Positions 26,956 to 34,942 of a stretch of 64,000 bases of DNA are shown piece after piece. The DNA is taken from positions 11,980 to 75,979 of the forward strand of contig JAEYUC010000036.1 of assembly GCA_023433705.1 (NCBI GenBank), given 5' to 3'. The translations under genes and the position numbers were made by a program. The notes beneath the pieces are model-generated. The model had not been told where the DNA came from. It worked only from the letters and a program-made list of their open reading frames with translations, and made no database searches. Each line of letters starts with the position of its first letter. Position 1 is the stretch's first letter. Source of the DNA: Pseudomonadota bacterium. Lineage in GTDB: Bacteria; Pseudomonadota; Gammaproteobacteria; Steroidobacterales; Steroidobacteraceae.

Positions 26956-27995
26956 AGATTCTGCTCACCGGCGCCGCCGGATTCATCGGATTCCATACCG
27001 CGCGCAAGCTGCTCGAGCGCGGCGACGAAGTCGTCGGCCTCGACAATCTCAACGACTACTACGATCCGAACCTCAAGCGCGCGCGCCTCGCAATCCTCGA
27101 GCGCGAGCCGAAGTTCCGTTTCGTGAAGATGGATCTCGCCGACAAAGGCGGGATGAAGGCGCTGTTCCAGCGCGAGAAGTTCCCGCGCGTCATCCACCTC
27201 GCGGCGCAGGCCGGCGTGCGTTATTCGCTCGAGAATCCTCAGGCCTACATCGATAGCAACGTCACGGGCACGCTCAACGTGCTGGAAGGCTGCCGGCACA
27301 ACGGCGCCGAGCACCTGGTGTTCGCGTCGACGAGTTCCGTTTACGGGCTCAACACGAACATGCCGTTCACGCCGCATCGCGGCGTCGACCATCCGTTGTC
27401 GCTGTACGCGTCGACGAAACGCGCCAACGAACTCATGGCGCACAACTACGCGGCGCTGTTCAAACTACCCGTCACGGGCCTGCGTTTCTTCACCGTGTAC
27501 GGTCCCTGGGGCCGGCCCGACATGGCGCTGTTCCTGTTCACGAAGAACATACTCGAGGGCAAGCCCATCGACGTGTTCAACAACGGGCACCACAAGCGCG
27601 ACTTCACGTTCGTGACCGACATCGCCGAGGGCGTGGTGCGCGCCTGCGATCGCGTCGCGGCGCCGAATCCCGAGTGGAGCGGCAACGATCCCGACCCGGC
27701 CACGAGCAGCGCGCCCTTCCGCATCTACAACATCGGCAATAACGCGCCGGTGGACCTGTCGCGCTACATCGAGGTCCTCGAGGACTGCCTGGGCCGCAAG
27801 GCGCAGAAGAACCTGCTGCCGCTGCAGCCTGGGGACGTACCGGACACGTTCGCCGACGTGGACGATCTCGTGCGCGACGTCGGGTATAAGCCCGCGACGC
27901 CCGTGGAGGTCGGAATCCGCGCCTTCGTCGACTGGTACCTCGAGTACTACAAGACCGGCGCGCCGCAAGCCACGCGGGTGACCAACCTGGGCTGA
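26952..27995 (+). CDS. NAD-dependent UDP-uronate 4-epimerase (UDP-GlcA/GlcNAcA type)
   Basis: 347 residues from a GTG inside the stop overlap with tviB. It is an extended short-chain dehydrogenase: TGAAGFIGFHTA binds NAD, Ser/Thr in ASTSSVYG and Tyr152/Lys156 in YASTKRANE are catalytic. SLENPQAYIDSNVTGT and FFTVYGPWGRPDMALF are hallmarks of UDP-glucuronate 4-epimerases. Directly behind a TviB-type dehydrogenase it probably converts the gluco- to the galacto-uronate (UDP-GalA or UDP-GalNAcA). The substrate's 2-acetamido group is not certain. Confidence 0.85.
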   Translation: MKILLTGAAGFIGFHTARKLLERGDEVVGLDNLNDYYDPNLKRARLAILEREPKFRFVKMDLADKGGMKALFQREKFPRVIHLAAQAGVRYSLENPQAYIDSNVTGTLNVLEGCRHNGAEHLVFASTSSVYGLNTNMPFTPHRGVDHPLSLYASTKRANELMAHNYAALFKLPVTGLRFFTVYGPWGRPDMALFLFTKNILEGKPIDVFNNGHHKRDFTFVTDIAEGVVRACDRVAAPNPEWSGNDPDPATSSAPFRIYNIGNNAPVDLSRYIEVLEDCLGRKAQKNLLPLQPGDVPDTFADVDDLVRDVGYKPATPVEVGIRAFVDWYLEYYKTGAPQATRVTNLG

Positions 27996-28018
27996 CGTTC
28001 GGGTAGAGTTGCGGGCCT

Positions 28019-29191
28019 GTGAAAGTCCCGCTGCTCGATCTCAAACCCCAATACCGTGCCCTGAAGGCCGAGCTCGACGCCGCGATCCTGCGCGTGAGCG
28101 AGTCCCAGTACTTCATTCTCGGCCCCGAGGTGAAGGCGCTCGAGGCCGCGACCGCCGCGTACTCGCAGTGCAAGTACGGCATCGGCATTTCCTCCGGTAC
28201 CGACGCGCTGCTGATCGCGCTCATGGCGCTCGAGATCGGGGCGGGCGACGAAGTCATCACGAGCCCATACACGTTTTTCGCCACCGCCGGCACGATCGCA
28301 CGAGTGGGCGCGCGGCCCGTGTTCGTCGACATCGAGCCCGAGACGTTCAACATCTCGCCCGCCGCCATCGAGAAGTTCATCGAGGCGCACTGCGAAACAC
28401 GCAACGGCGTCTTGTTCAATCGCACGACCGGCGGACGCGTGCGCGCGCTCATGCCCGTGCACCTGTACGGCCAGATGGCCGACATGACGCGCATCATGGG
28501 CGTAGCGAAGCGCCATCAGCTCTCGGTCATCGAAGACGCCGCCCAGGCGATCGGCTCCGAGGATGCGCAGGGCCGCCGCGCCTGTTCGATCGGCGATATC
28601 GGATGCCTCTCGTTTTTCCCGACCAAGAACCTCGGCGCGTTCGGCGACGCGGGCATGTGCGTGACGAACGACGAGCGCCTGGCCGCGAAGCTCATGAAGC
28701 TGCGCGTGCACGGCATGGAGCCGAAGTACTACCACGAGCTCATCGGCGGCAATTTCCGCCTCGACGAGATCCAGGCCGCGGTGCTCAACGTCAAGCTACC
28801 GCACCTCGACTCCTGGAGCGCGGCGCGCCAGCGCAATGCCGCGTTCTACGATGCCGCCTTCAAACGCGCCGGGCTCGGCGGAAAGGTCGTGACTCCGCCC
28901 GCGGCTCCCGCCGGGGCACGCCACATCTACAACCAGTACTGCATCCGCACCGCGCGCCGCGATGAAATGCGCAGCTGGCTGGCGGAGCGGGGCGTCGGCA
29001 CCGAGATCTACTATCCGCTCGCCCTGCACATGCAGCAGTGTTTCGCCTATCTGGGGCACAAACCCCAGGATTTTCCGGAGTCGCTGCGCGCGACCCAGGA
29101 AACGCTGGCGCTGCCCATCTACCCGGAGCTGGAAGAGTCGCAGCTTCAATACGTCGTCGACTCGGTAGCGGCGTTGCTCGAACAGCGCTGA
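28019..29191 (+). CDS. DegT/DnrJ/EryC1 family PLP-dependent sugar aminotransferase
   Basis: 390 residues from a GTG. The fold-type I motifs are SSGTDALLIAL, IEDAAQAIGS and the PLP-lysine Lys203 in SFFPTKNLGAFGDAGM, so it is an aminotransferase and not a dehydratase of the ColD type. General resemblance is to WbpE-like enzymes acting on 3-keto or 4-keto nucleotide sugars. It stands between the uronate epimerase and rfbB, so it could aminate the keto-sugar made by RfbB. An insertion around residues 124-142 is not in WbpE. Confidence 0.82.
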   Translation: MKVPLLDLKPQYRALKAELDAAILRVSESQYFILGPEVKALEAATAAYSQCKYGIGISSGTDALLIALMALEIGAGDEVITSPYTFFATAGTIARVGARPVFVDIEPETFNISPAAIEKFIEAHCETRNGVLFNRTTGGRVRALMPVHLYGQMADMTRIMGVAKRHQLSVIEDAAQAIGSEDAQGRRACSIGDIGCLSFFPTKNLGAFGDAGMCVTNDERLAAKLMKLRVHGMEPKYYHELIGGNFRLDEIQAAVLNVKLPHLDSWSAARQRNAAFYDAAFKRAGLGGKVVTPPAAPAGARHIYNQYCIRTARRDEMRSWLAERGVGTEIYYPLALHMQQCFAYLGHKPQDFPESLRATQETLALPIYPELEESQLQYVVDSVAALLEQR

Positions 29192-29198
29192 TCCGGGC

Positions 29199-30284
29199 AT
29201 GCGCAGGCTGCTGGTCACCGGCGGTGCGGGATTCATCGGTTCCAACTTCGTCGACCACTGGCTCGGCGCGCATCCGCGAGATCGTGTCGTCGTGCTCGAC
29301 GCGCTCACGTACGCCGGCAATCCGGCCAACCTGGCGGACGCGCACGAGCGCGAGTCATTCCGCTTCGTGCGTGGCGATGTCGCGGACACCGCGCTCGTCG
29401 AGACGCTGCTGCGGGAAGAGGTGCTCGACACGATCGTGCACTTCGCGGCCGAGTCGCACGTCGATCGCTCGATATCCGGTCCCGACGCGGTCGTCGCCAC
29501 GAACATCGTCGGCACCCATTCGCTGCTGAAGGCCGCGCGGAGAGTGTGGATCGAGCAAAACGCGGTACCCGATCATCGCTTTCATCACATTTCCACCGAC
29601 GAGGTGTTCGGTTCGCTCGGCGACGGGGAAGCCGCCAGCACCGAGACCAGCGCTTTCGCGCCCAACTCGCCTTATTCGGCCAGCAAGGCCGCGGCGGATC
29701 ATCTCGTGCGCGCCTATCACCGCACGTACGGCCTGCGAGCGAGCATCAGCAATTGCTCGAACAATTACGGACCGCGGCAGTTTCCCGAGAAGCTCATCCC
29801 GCTGACGATCGTGAACATCCTGCGCGGCCGGCCCGTGCCGCTTTACGGTGACGGTCGCAACGTGCGCGACTGGCTGCACGTCGCCGATCACTGCCGCGGC
29901 ATCGAGCTCGCGTTGACGCGCGGCAAGGCCGGCGAGGTCTACAACTTCGGCGGCGACACGCCGCTCGAGAACGTGACGCTCGTCCGGCGACTGTGCGCGC
30001 TGGTCGACGCGCGCTTCGCCGCGCAACCGGAGCTCGCGGCGCGGTTCCCCGAGGCGCCGCGGGCGCGGGGTCGCGAATCCTCCAGCCTGGTTACCTATGT
30101 CGAGGACAGGGCCGGTCACGACCGGCGGTATGCCATCGACTTCGCCAAGGCCAGGCGCGAACTCGGCTACGAGGTCCGCCAAACCATCGCGGACGGACTG
30201 GCCGACACCCTCGACTGGTACCTGGCCCGGGAAGACTGGTGGCGGGCCGTGCTCGAAGGGCGTCACCAGGCGGCGACGCTCTAG
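29199..30284 (+). CDS. rfbB: dTDP-glucose 4,6-dehydratase
   Basis: 361 residues. TGGAGFIGSNFVDHW binds NAD, HISTDEVFG holds the dehydratase Asp-Glu pair and YSASKAAADH the catalytic Tyr-Lys. NNYGPRQFPEKLIPL and GDGRNVRDWLHV are RmlB signatures. It makes dTDP-4-keto-6-deoxyglucose. rmlA, rmlC and rmlD are not in the window, so the product may go to a 4-amino or 3-amino-6-deoxy sugar by the preceding aminotransferase, rather than to rhamnose, unless the other genes are elsewhere. Confidence 0.92.
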   Translation: MRRLLVTGGAGFIGSNFVDHWLGAHPRDRVVVLDALTYAGNPANLADAHERESFRFVRGDVADTALVETLLREEVLDTIVHFAAESHVDRSISGPDAVVATNIVGTHSLLKAARRVWIEQNAVPDHRFHHISTDEVFGSLGDGEAASTETSAFAPNSPYSASKAAADHLVRAYHRTYGLRASISNCSNNYGPRQFPEKLIPLTIVNILRGRPVPLYGDGRNVRDWLHVADHCRGIELALTRGKAGEVYNFGGDTPLENVTLVRRLCALVDARFAAQPELAARFPEAPRARGRESSSLVTYVEDRAGHDRRYAIDFAKARRELGYEVRQTIADGLADTLDWYLAREDWWRAVLEGRHQAATL

Positions 30285-30342
30285 ATTGACCGCTTGCGGG
30301 TCTATACCATCGCCGCCAGCTTTCGCAGGTAGTTCACCAGCC

Positions 30343-31980
30343 ATGACTCATAACGACCGGAGCGCCGTATGGCGTTCCCTGGAGGCGCGCGCGGCCGAAA
30401 CGCGCCGGGTAACGCTGCGTGCCATGCGCGACGCGGACCCCTACCGCGGCAGCCGATTTTCCGTCGAGGCGGTGGGGCTGCACCTCGATTTCTCGCGGCA
30501 ACGCGTCGACGGTGACGCGCTGCGATTGCTGATCGCGCTCGCCGACGCCAGCGGATTGCGTTCGCGCATCGACGCGATGTGGCGGGGCGAGACCATCAAT
30601 ACGACCGAGGGTCGCGCGGTCCTGCACACGGCCCTGCGCGTGCCGGCCGTGTCGGACGACGCTCCCGGCGGCGCGGGCATCGCGCGCGAGGTGCTCGCCG
30701 AACGCGAGCGGATGCTGAAGTTCGCCGAAGAGGTGCGCAACGGAACGGTGCGCGGCTCCGGCGGCGCCCGAATCACGACGGTGGTCAACATCGGCATCGG
30801 CGGTTCGGACCTGGGCCCGGCGATGGCGGTCGAGGCGCTGCGTCCGCTCACCGAAGGCGCGCCCCGCGTAGTGTTCGTGTCGAACGTCGACGGCACGGAT
30901 CTCGCGAACGTACTCGAGGATGCGGATCCCGCGGGAACCCTGTTCATCGTCGCATCGAAGACCTTCACGACACAGGAAACGCTCGCCAACGCGCGCACCG
31001 CGCGCGCCTGGCTCGCGGGCCGCCTGGGCGAGGCGGCGGTGCCGGGGCACTTCGCGGCGGTTTCGACCAACGCGCGCGCGATGGACGCTTTCGGGGTGAA
31101 TCCCGACTACCGCTTCTTGATGTGGGACTGGGTCGGCGGCCGTTATTCGTTGTGGTCGTCGATCGGCGTCTCGCTGGCGATCGCGATCGGGCGCGAGCGC
31201 TTTCTCGAGCTGCTCGCCGGCGCGCACGAGATGGACGAGCATTTCCGCGGCACGCCGTGGGCGGGCAACCTGCCCGTGCTCATGGCGCTGTTCGGCGTCT
31301 GGAACATCAATTTCCTCGGTCTTCCGACGCTCGCGGTGTTGCCTTATGACGGCCGACTCAAACGATTCCCCGCGTACCTGCAACAGCTCGACATGGAGAG
31401 CAACGGCAAGTCCGTGGCGCTCGACGGGAGCGCGCTCGACATCGGTACCGCGCCAGTGATCTGGGGTGAGCCGGGCAACAACGCGCAGCATTCGTTCTTC
31501 CAGATGCTGCACCAGGGCACGCCGCGCGCGGCGCTCGATTTCCTGCTGCCCGCGCGTTCCTCGAGCGGCAACCAGGCGCAGGCGACGCTCGCCATCGGCA
31601 ACTGCGTCGCCCAGGCCGAGGCATTCGCGTACGGCTACACGCTCGAGCAGGCCAAGGCGGAGCTCGCCGGACGCAACGTGCCGGCGGATCGCGTCGAACT
31701 ACTCGCGCGTCACAAGGTCCACGACGGCAACCGGCCGGCGTCGATCGTCGCATTCGAACGCCTCGACGCCCGCACGCTCGGCCGGCTGATCGCGCTCTAC
31801 GAACACAAGGTGTTCGTGCAGAGCGTCGTCTGGGGCATCAACGCCTTCGATCAGTGGGGCGTGGAGCTCGGCAAGAAGATGTGCGAGGAAGTCCTGCCGT
31901 CCGTGACGGATCCCGACGCGGCCGGAACCCGTCCGTCGCTCGCGCCGTTGTTGCAGCGCTTGCGGGCGTGGCGCCAGTGA
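30343..31980 (+). CDS. pgi: Glucose-6-phosphate isomerase
   Basis: The ATG at 30343 gives 545 residues, near the usual 549; the open frame from 30097 is an overlap with rfbB. Motifs: NIGIGGSDLGPAM, VGGRYSLWSSIGVSLAI and GEPGNNAQHSFFQMLHQGT, with the catalytic Glu and His in the latter. It interconverts glucose-6-P and fructose-6-P and so links central carbon to the GDP-mannose and UDP-glucose precursors made in this region. Its stop overlaps the following wzi gene (GTGA), tying a housekeeping enzyme to the export genes. Confidence 0.95.
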   Translation: MTHNDRSAVWRSLEARAAETRRVTLRAMRDADPYRGSRFSVEAVGLHLDFSRQRVDGDALRLLIALADASGLRSRIDAMWRGETINTTEGRAVLHTALRVPAVSDDAPGGAGIAREVLAERERMLKFAEEVRNGTVRGSGGARITTVVNIGIGGSDLGPAMAVEALRPLTEGAPRVVFVSNVDGTDLANVLEDADPAGTLFIVASKTFTTQETLANARTARAWLAGRLGEAAVPGHFAAVSTNARAMDAFGVNPDYRFLMWDWVGGRYSLWSSIGVSLAIAIGRERFLELLAGAHEMDEHFRGTPWAGNLPVLMALFGVWNINFLGLPTLAVLPYDGRLKRFPAYLQQLDMESNGKSVALDGSALDIGTAPVIWGEPGNNAQHSFFQMLHQGTPRAALDFLLPARSSSGNQAQATLAIGNCVAQAEAFAYGYTLEQAKAELAGRNVPADRVELLARHKVHDGNRPASIVAFERLDARTLGRLIALYEHKVFVQSVVWGINAFDQWGVELGKKMCEEVLPSVTDPDAAGTRPSLAPLLQRLRAWRQ

Positions 31981-33479
31981 ATCGGAACTTCGCGCCGGCG
32001 TCCGCGCGCATCGTGATCGCGCTGGCCGGCTTGTTCATGCTGGCGTCGCATCCGTCGCATGCCGATGCGGGCTGGTTCGAGTCCGGCGACGTGCAATTGC
32101 GCACCGACCTGCAGTTGCTCAACGACGCCGAGGTGATCCGTTACCCGCTCAACCAGTGGCCGATTCCGCGCGCCGCGCTGCAGTTCGCGCTCGACGAAGC
32201 CAAGCCGCACCTGGCGACCAACTCCTCGGTGCAGGCCGCGCTCGAGCGCCTGCGCACGCGGCTGACGCCGCCGCAGGGACGGGTGGTGTTCGACGCGGGA
32301 GTACGCGGCGGGCAGGCGGCGATCGTGCGCGACTTCGACACGCCGGCCCGCGAGAACGCGGAGGTCGGCGGCGGACTCGATTTCGCGCAGGGCCGGTTCG
32401 CGGTGGGGCTCAACGCAACCGTGGTCGCGGATCCCGACGACGGGCAGGAGATCCGCGCCGACGGATCGCACGCGACGCTGCAGCTCGGCAACTGGATGGT
32501 GTCGGCGCACACGCTCGACCGCTGGTGGGGACCCGGGCACGAGGGCAGCCTGATCCTCTCCAGCAATGCGCGCCCGATGCCCACGCTCATGATCGAACGC
32601 GCGGCCGCGAAGCCGTTCGAAAACAAGTGGCTCAACTGGCTCGGTCCATGGCGTTTCAGTTTCGGCATCAGCCGGATGGAAGAGGAACGCGCCGACGTCG
32701 ACTCGCCGTTGTTCATGGCGTGGCGCGTGGTCGTGATGCCCTTCAAGGACGTCGAGATCGGCTTCTCGCGCACGGCCCAGTTTTGCGGCGACGGCGCGCC
32801 CTGCAACGGCTCGGCCTTCTGGGACCTGCTGATCGGCAACGACAATCCCGGATTCGATGCGACGCCCGAAAGCGAACCGGGCAACCAGATGGCGGGCTTC
32901 GACCTGCGCTGGGCATCGCCCATCGGCAACGGTCCCTACGCGGTGTACGCGCAGTACATCGGCGAGGACGAGTCGTCCTATCTACCCGTGAAGTATCTCG
33001 GGCAGTTCGGCTTCGAGGTCTGGAAGCCGTTCGCGCGCGGCGACGTGCTGCTGATGTTCGCCGAGTACTCGAATACCACGTGCTCGGCCCTGAGCAGCAG
33101 CGGTCCCTACTACGACTGCGCGTACAACCAGGGCCGCTACGACGTGGAAGGTTATCGGTATCGTGGGCGAGTCATCGGCCACACGGCCGACTCGGACGCC
33201 GAGACCTACGCGATCGGCGCCAACTACACGCAGATCGACGGATCCGTGTGGTCGGCGACGGTGCGCGCGGCGCAATTCAATCGTGACGGCTTCGATCCGC
33301 GCAACACCGTCAGCGCCGGACCCGCCGATTACGCCGCGCTCGAGCTGGGCTGGCGCGGCAAGTTGTTCGGCGAGGCGTTTTCCGCGGAAGTCGGCATCGA
33401 GGCCCTCGATCCCGTCGGCGCCGGGCGCGACGTGGAACCCTACGGATTCATCGGCTGGCATCACGACTTCGAACCGTGA
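31977..33479 (+). CDS. Capsule assembly Wzi family outer-membrane protein, copy 1
   Basis: 500 residues from the GTG that overlaps pgi. A signal peptide (IVIALAGLFMLASHPSHADA) is followed by a Wzi-type start, GDVQLRTDLQLLNDAEVI and LNQWPIP. LDRWWGPGHEGSLILSSNAR and WLNWLGPWRFSFG are strong family motifs. Wzi is an 18-stranded beta-barrel that tethers capsule to the cell surface in E. coli. The next gene is a paralog, also coupled by GTGA. Cys pairs FCGDGAPC and TTCSALSS...YDC are shared in position with the paralog. Confidence 0.86.
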   Translation: MNRNFAPASARIVIALAGLFMLASHPSHADAGWFESGDVQLRTDLQLLNDAEVIRYPLNQWPIPRAALQFALDEAKPHLATNSSVQAALERLRTRLTPPQGRVVFDAGVRGGQAAIVRDFDTPARENAEVGGGLDFAQGRFAVGLNATVVADPDDGQEIRADGSHATLQLGNWMVSAHTLDRWWGPGHEGSLILSSNARPMPTLMIERAAAKPFENKWLNWLGPWRFSFGISRMEEERADVDSPLFMAWRVVVMPFKDVEIGFSRTAQFCGDGAPCNGSAFWDLLIGNDNPGFDATPESEPGNQMAGFDLRWASPIGNGPYAVYAQYIGEDESSYLPVKYLGQFGFEVWKPFARGDVLLMFAEYSNTTCSALSSSGPYYDCAYNQGRYDVEGYRYRGRVIGHTADSDAETYAIGANYTQIDGSVWSATVRAAQFNRDGFDPRNTVSAGPADYAALELGWRGKLFGEAFSAEVGIEALDPVGAGRDVEPYGFIGWHHDFEP

Positions 33480-34942
33480 TCGCGCGCAAATTCCAGGTGC
33501 TGGCGGCACTCGCGTCGACGTTGCTGGCCGGGCCGGCGTTCTGCGACCCGTGGCTCGCTCCGGGCGACGTCGGGCTGCGCCTCGACATACAGCTCCTGGC
33601 CGATGAGGGGATTCTGCGTGGCCCCGTGACGACCTGGCCGATGTCATGGCCCGACATCGCGCGCGATGCGCTTGCGGCGCGCCCGTCGGACTACGACTTC
33701 GCGACGGCGGCGGCGTTGCTGAGAGTGCAGCGGCTGTCCCGCATGGCCTCGGCGCAGGGCTTCGCCGGCGCGGGCGTCCGAGTGAGCGGCGCCTACGAGC
33801 CGACGCCCCTGCGCGATTTCGCCGAAACGCCGCGCGAGGAGGGCGAGGTGGCCCTGCGCGCGAGCTGGCTCGGCGATCATCTCGCGCTCAACCTTCAGGG
33901 CTCTTATGTCGCCGATCCGGACGACGACAAGGATTTCCGTCCCGACGGCAGCTATCTCGGCATCAACGTCGGAAACTTCATGATCTCCGCCGGATACATG
34001 GAGCGCTGGTGGGGACCGGGCTGGGACAGCAGCCTGATCCTCTCGACGAACGCGCGGCCGATTCCGAGCATCACCGTGGAGCGCAACTACACCGATCCGT
34101 TCAAGAGCCGGTGGTTGAGCTGGATCGGTCCGTGGCGCGCGAGTATCGCCCTTGGAGAAATGGAGTCGAACGGCGTCGAGGTCCCCGGGATCCGTTTCCT
34201 CGCCGCGCGCGTCAATTTCCGGCCCCGGCCATGGCTCGAGGTGGGACTCACGCGCACGGCGCAGTGGTGCGGCGGCGAACGGTCCTGCGACTGGAACACG
34301 TTCACCGACATGCTGTTAGGCCGCGACAACCAGACCTCCGAAGACGGGTTCGTCGACGACCAGCCCGGCAACCAGATGGCCGGATACGACATGCGCCTGC
34401 GTTCGCCGTGGAAGAAGTTGCCGCTGACGTTCTACACGCAGTGGATAGGCGAGGACGAGGCGGGCGGACTGCCCAGCAAGTTCATCGGCTTGTTCGGCCT
34501 CGAGGGCTGGTGGTCGAGCGACCTGGGCGGCTTTCGCGTGCGGGGCGAGTATTCGGATACCGCGTGCAATTTTTCGCGCGAGACGCCGGAGTTCAACTGT
34601 GCGTACCGCAATGCCATCTACCCACAGGGTTATGCGTACCGCGGCCGGATAATCGGACACTCGATGGACAACGACAGCCGGATGTACTCGGTCGCGGGTA
34701 CCTTGAGTAGGCCGGACGGCTCCGTCCTTTCCCTGACGCTGCGCAAGGTCGAGCTCAACCGCGATGGGGGACCGCACGCACTGAGCGAAGTGCCCCGGGA
34801 CGTCGACAATGTAGAATTTCGCTACTCGCGGGCGCTCGGAGCAGGCAAGATCAGCGCCGGTATTGGTATGGACGATCCGGGTCCGCGGACAGGTGAGTCT
34901 TCGCGGGTCCACGGGTTCGTCGTTTGGCAACAAGGATTCTGA
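33476..34942 (+). CDS. Capsule assembly Wzi family outer-membrane protein, copy 2
   Basis: 488 residues from a GTG overlapping copy 1. Signal peptide VLAALASTLLAGPAFC; then GDVGLRLDIQLLADEGIL, MERWWGPGWDSSLILSTNAR and WLSWIGPWRASI align with copy 1 throughout, so the pair arose by tandem duplication followed by clear divergence. Paired cysteines (WCGGERSC, ACNFSRETPEFNC) are kept. A signal-peptide cleavage before Asp-Pro-Trp is likely. The stop overlaps the ATG of the OPX gene (TGATG). Having two Wzi proteins in one export operon is uncommon. Confidence 0.86.
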   Translation: MIARKFQVLAALASTLLAGPAFCDPWLAPGDVGLRLDIQLLADEGILRGPVTTWPMSWPDIARDALAARPSDYDFATAAALLRVQRLSRMASAQGFAGAGVRVSGAYEPTPLRDFAETPREEGEVALRASWLGDHLALNLQGSYVADPDDDKDFRPDGSYLGINVGNFMISAGYMERWWGPGWDSSLILSTNARPIPSITVERNYTDPFKSRWLSWIGPWRASIALGEMESNGVEVPGIRFLAARVNFRPRPWLEVGLTRTAQWCGGERSCDWNTFTDMLLGRDNQTSEDGFVDDQPGNQMAGYDMRLRSPWKKLPLTFYTQWIGEDEAGGLPSKFIGLFGLEGWWSSDLGGFRVRGEYSDTACNFSRETPEFNCAYRNAIYPQGYAYRGRIIGHSMDNDSRMYSVAGTLSRPDGSVLSLTLRKVELNRDGGPHALSEVPRDVDNVEFRYSRALGAGKISAGIGMDDPGPRTGESSRVHGFVVWQQGF

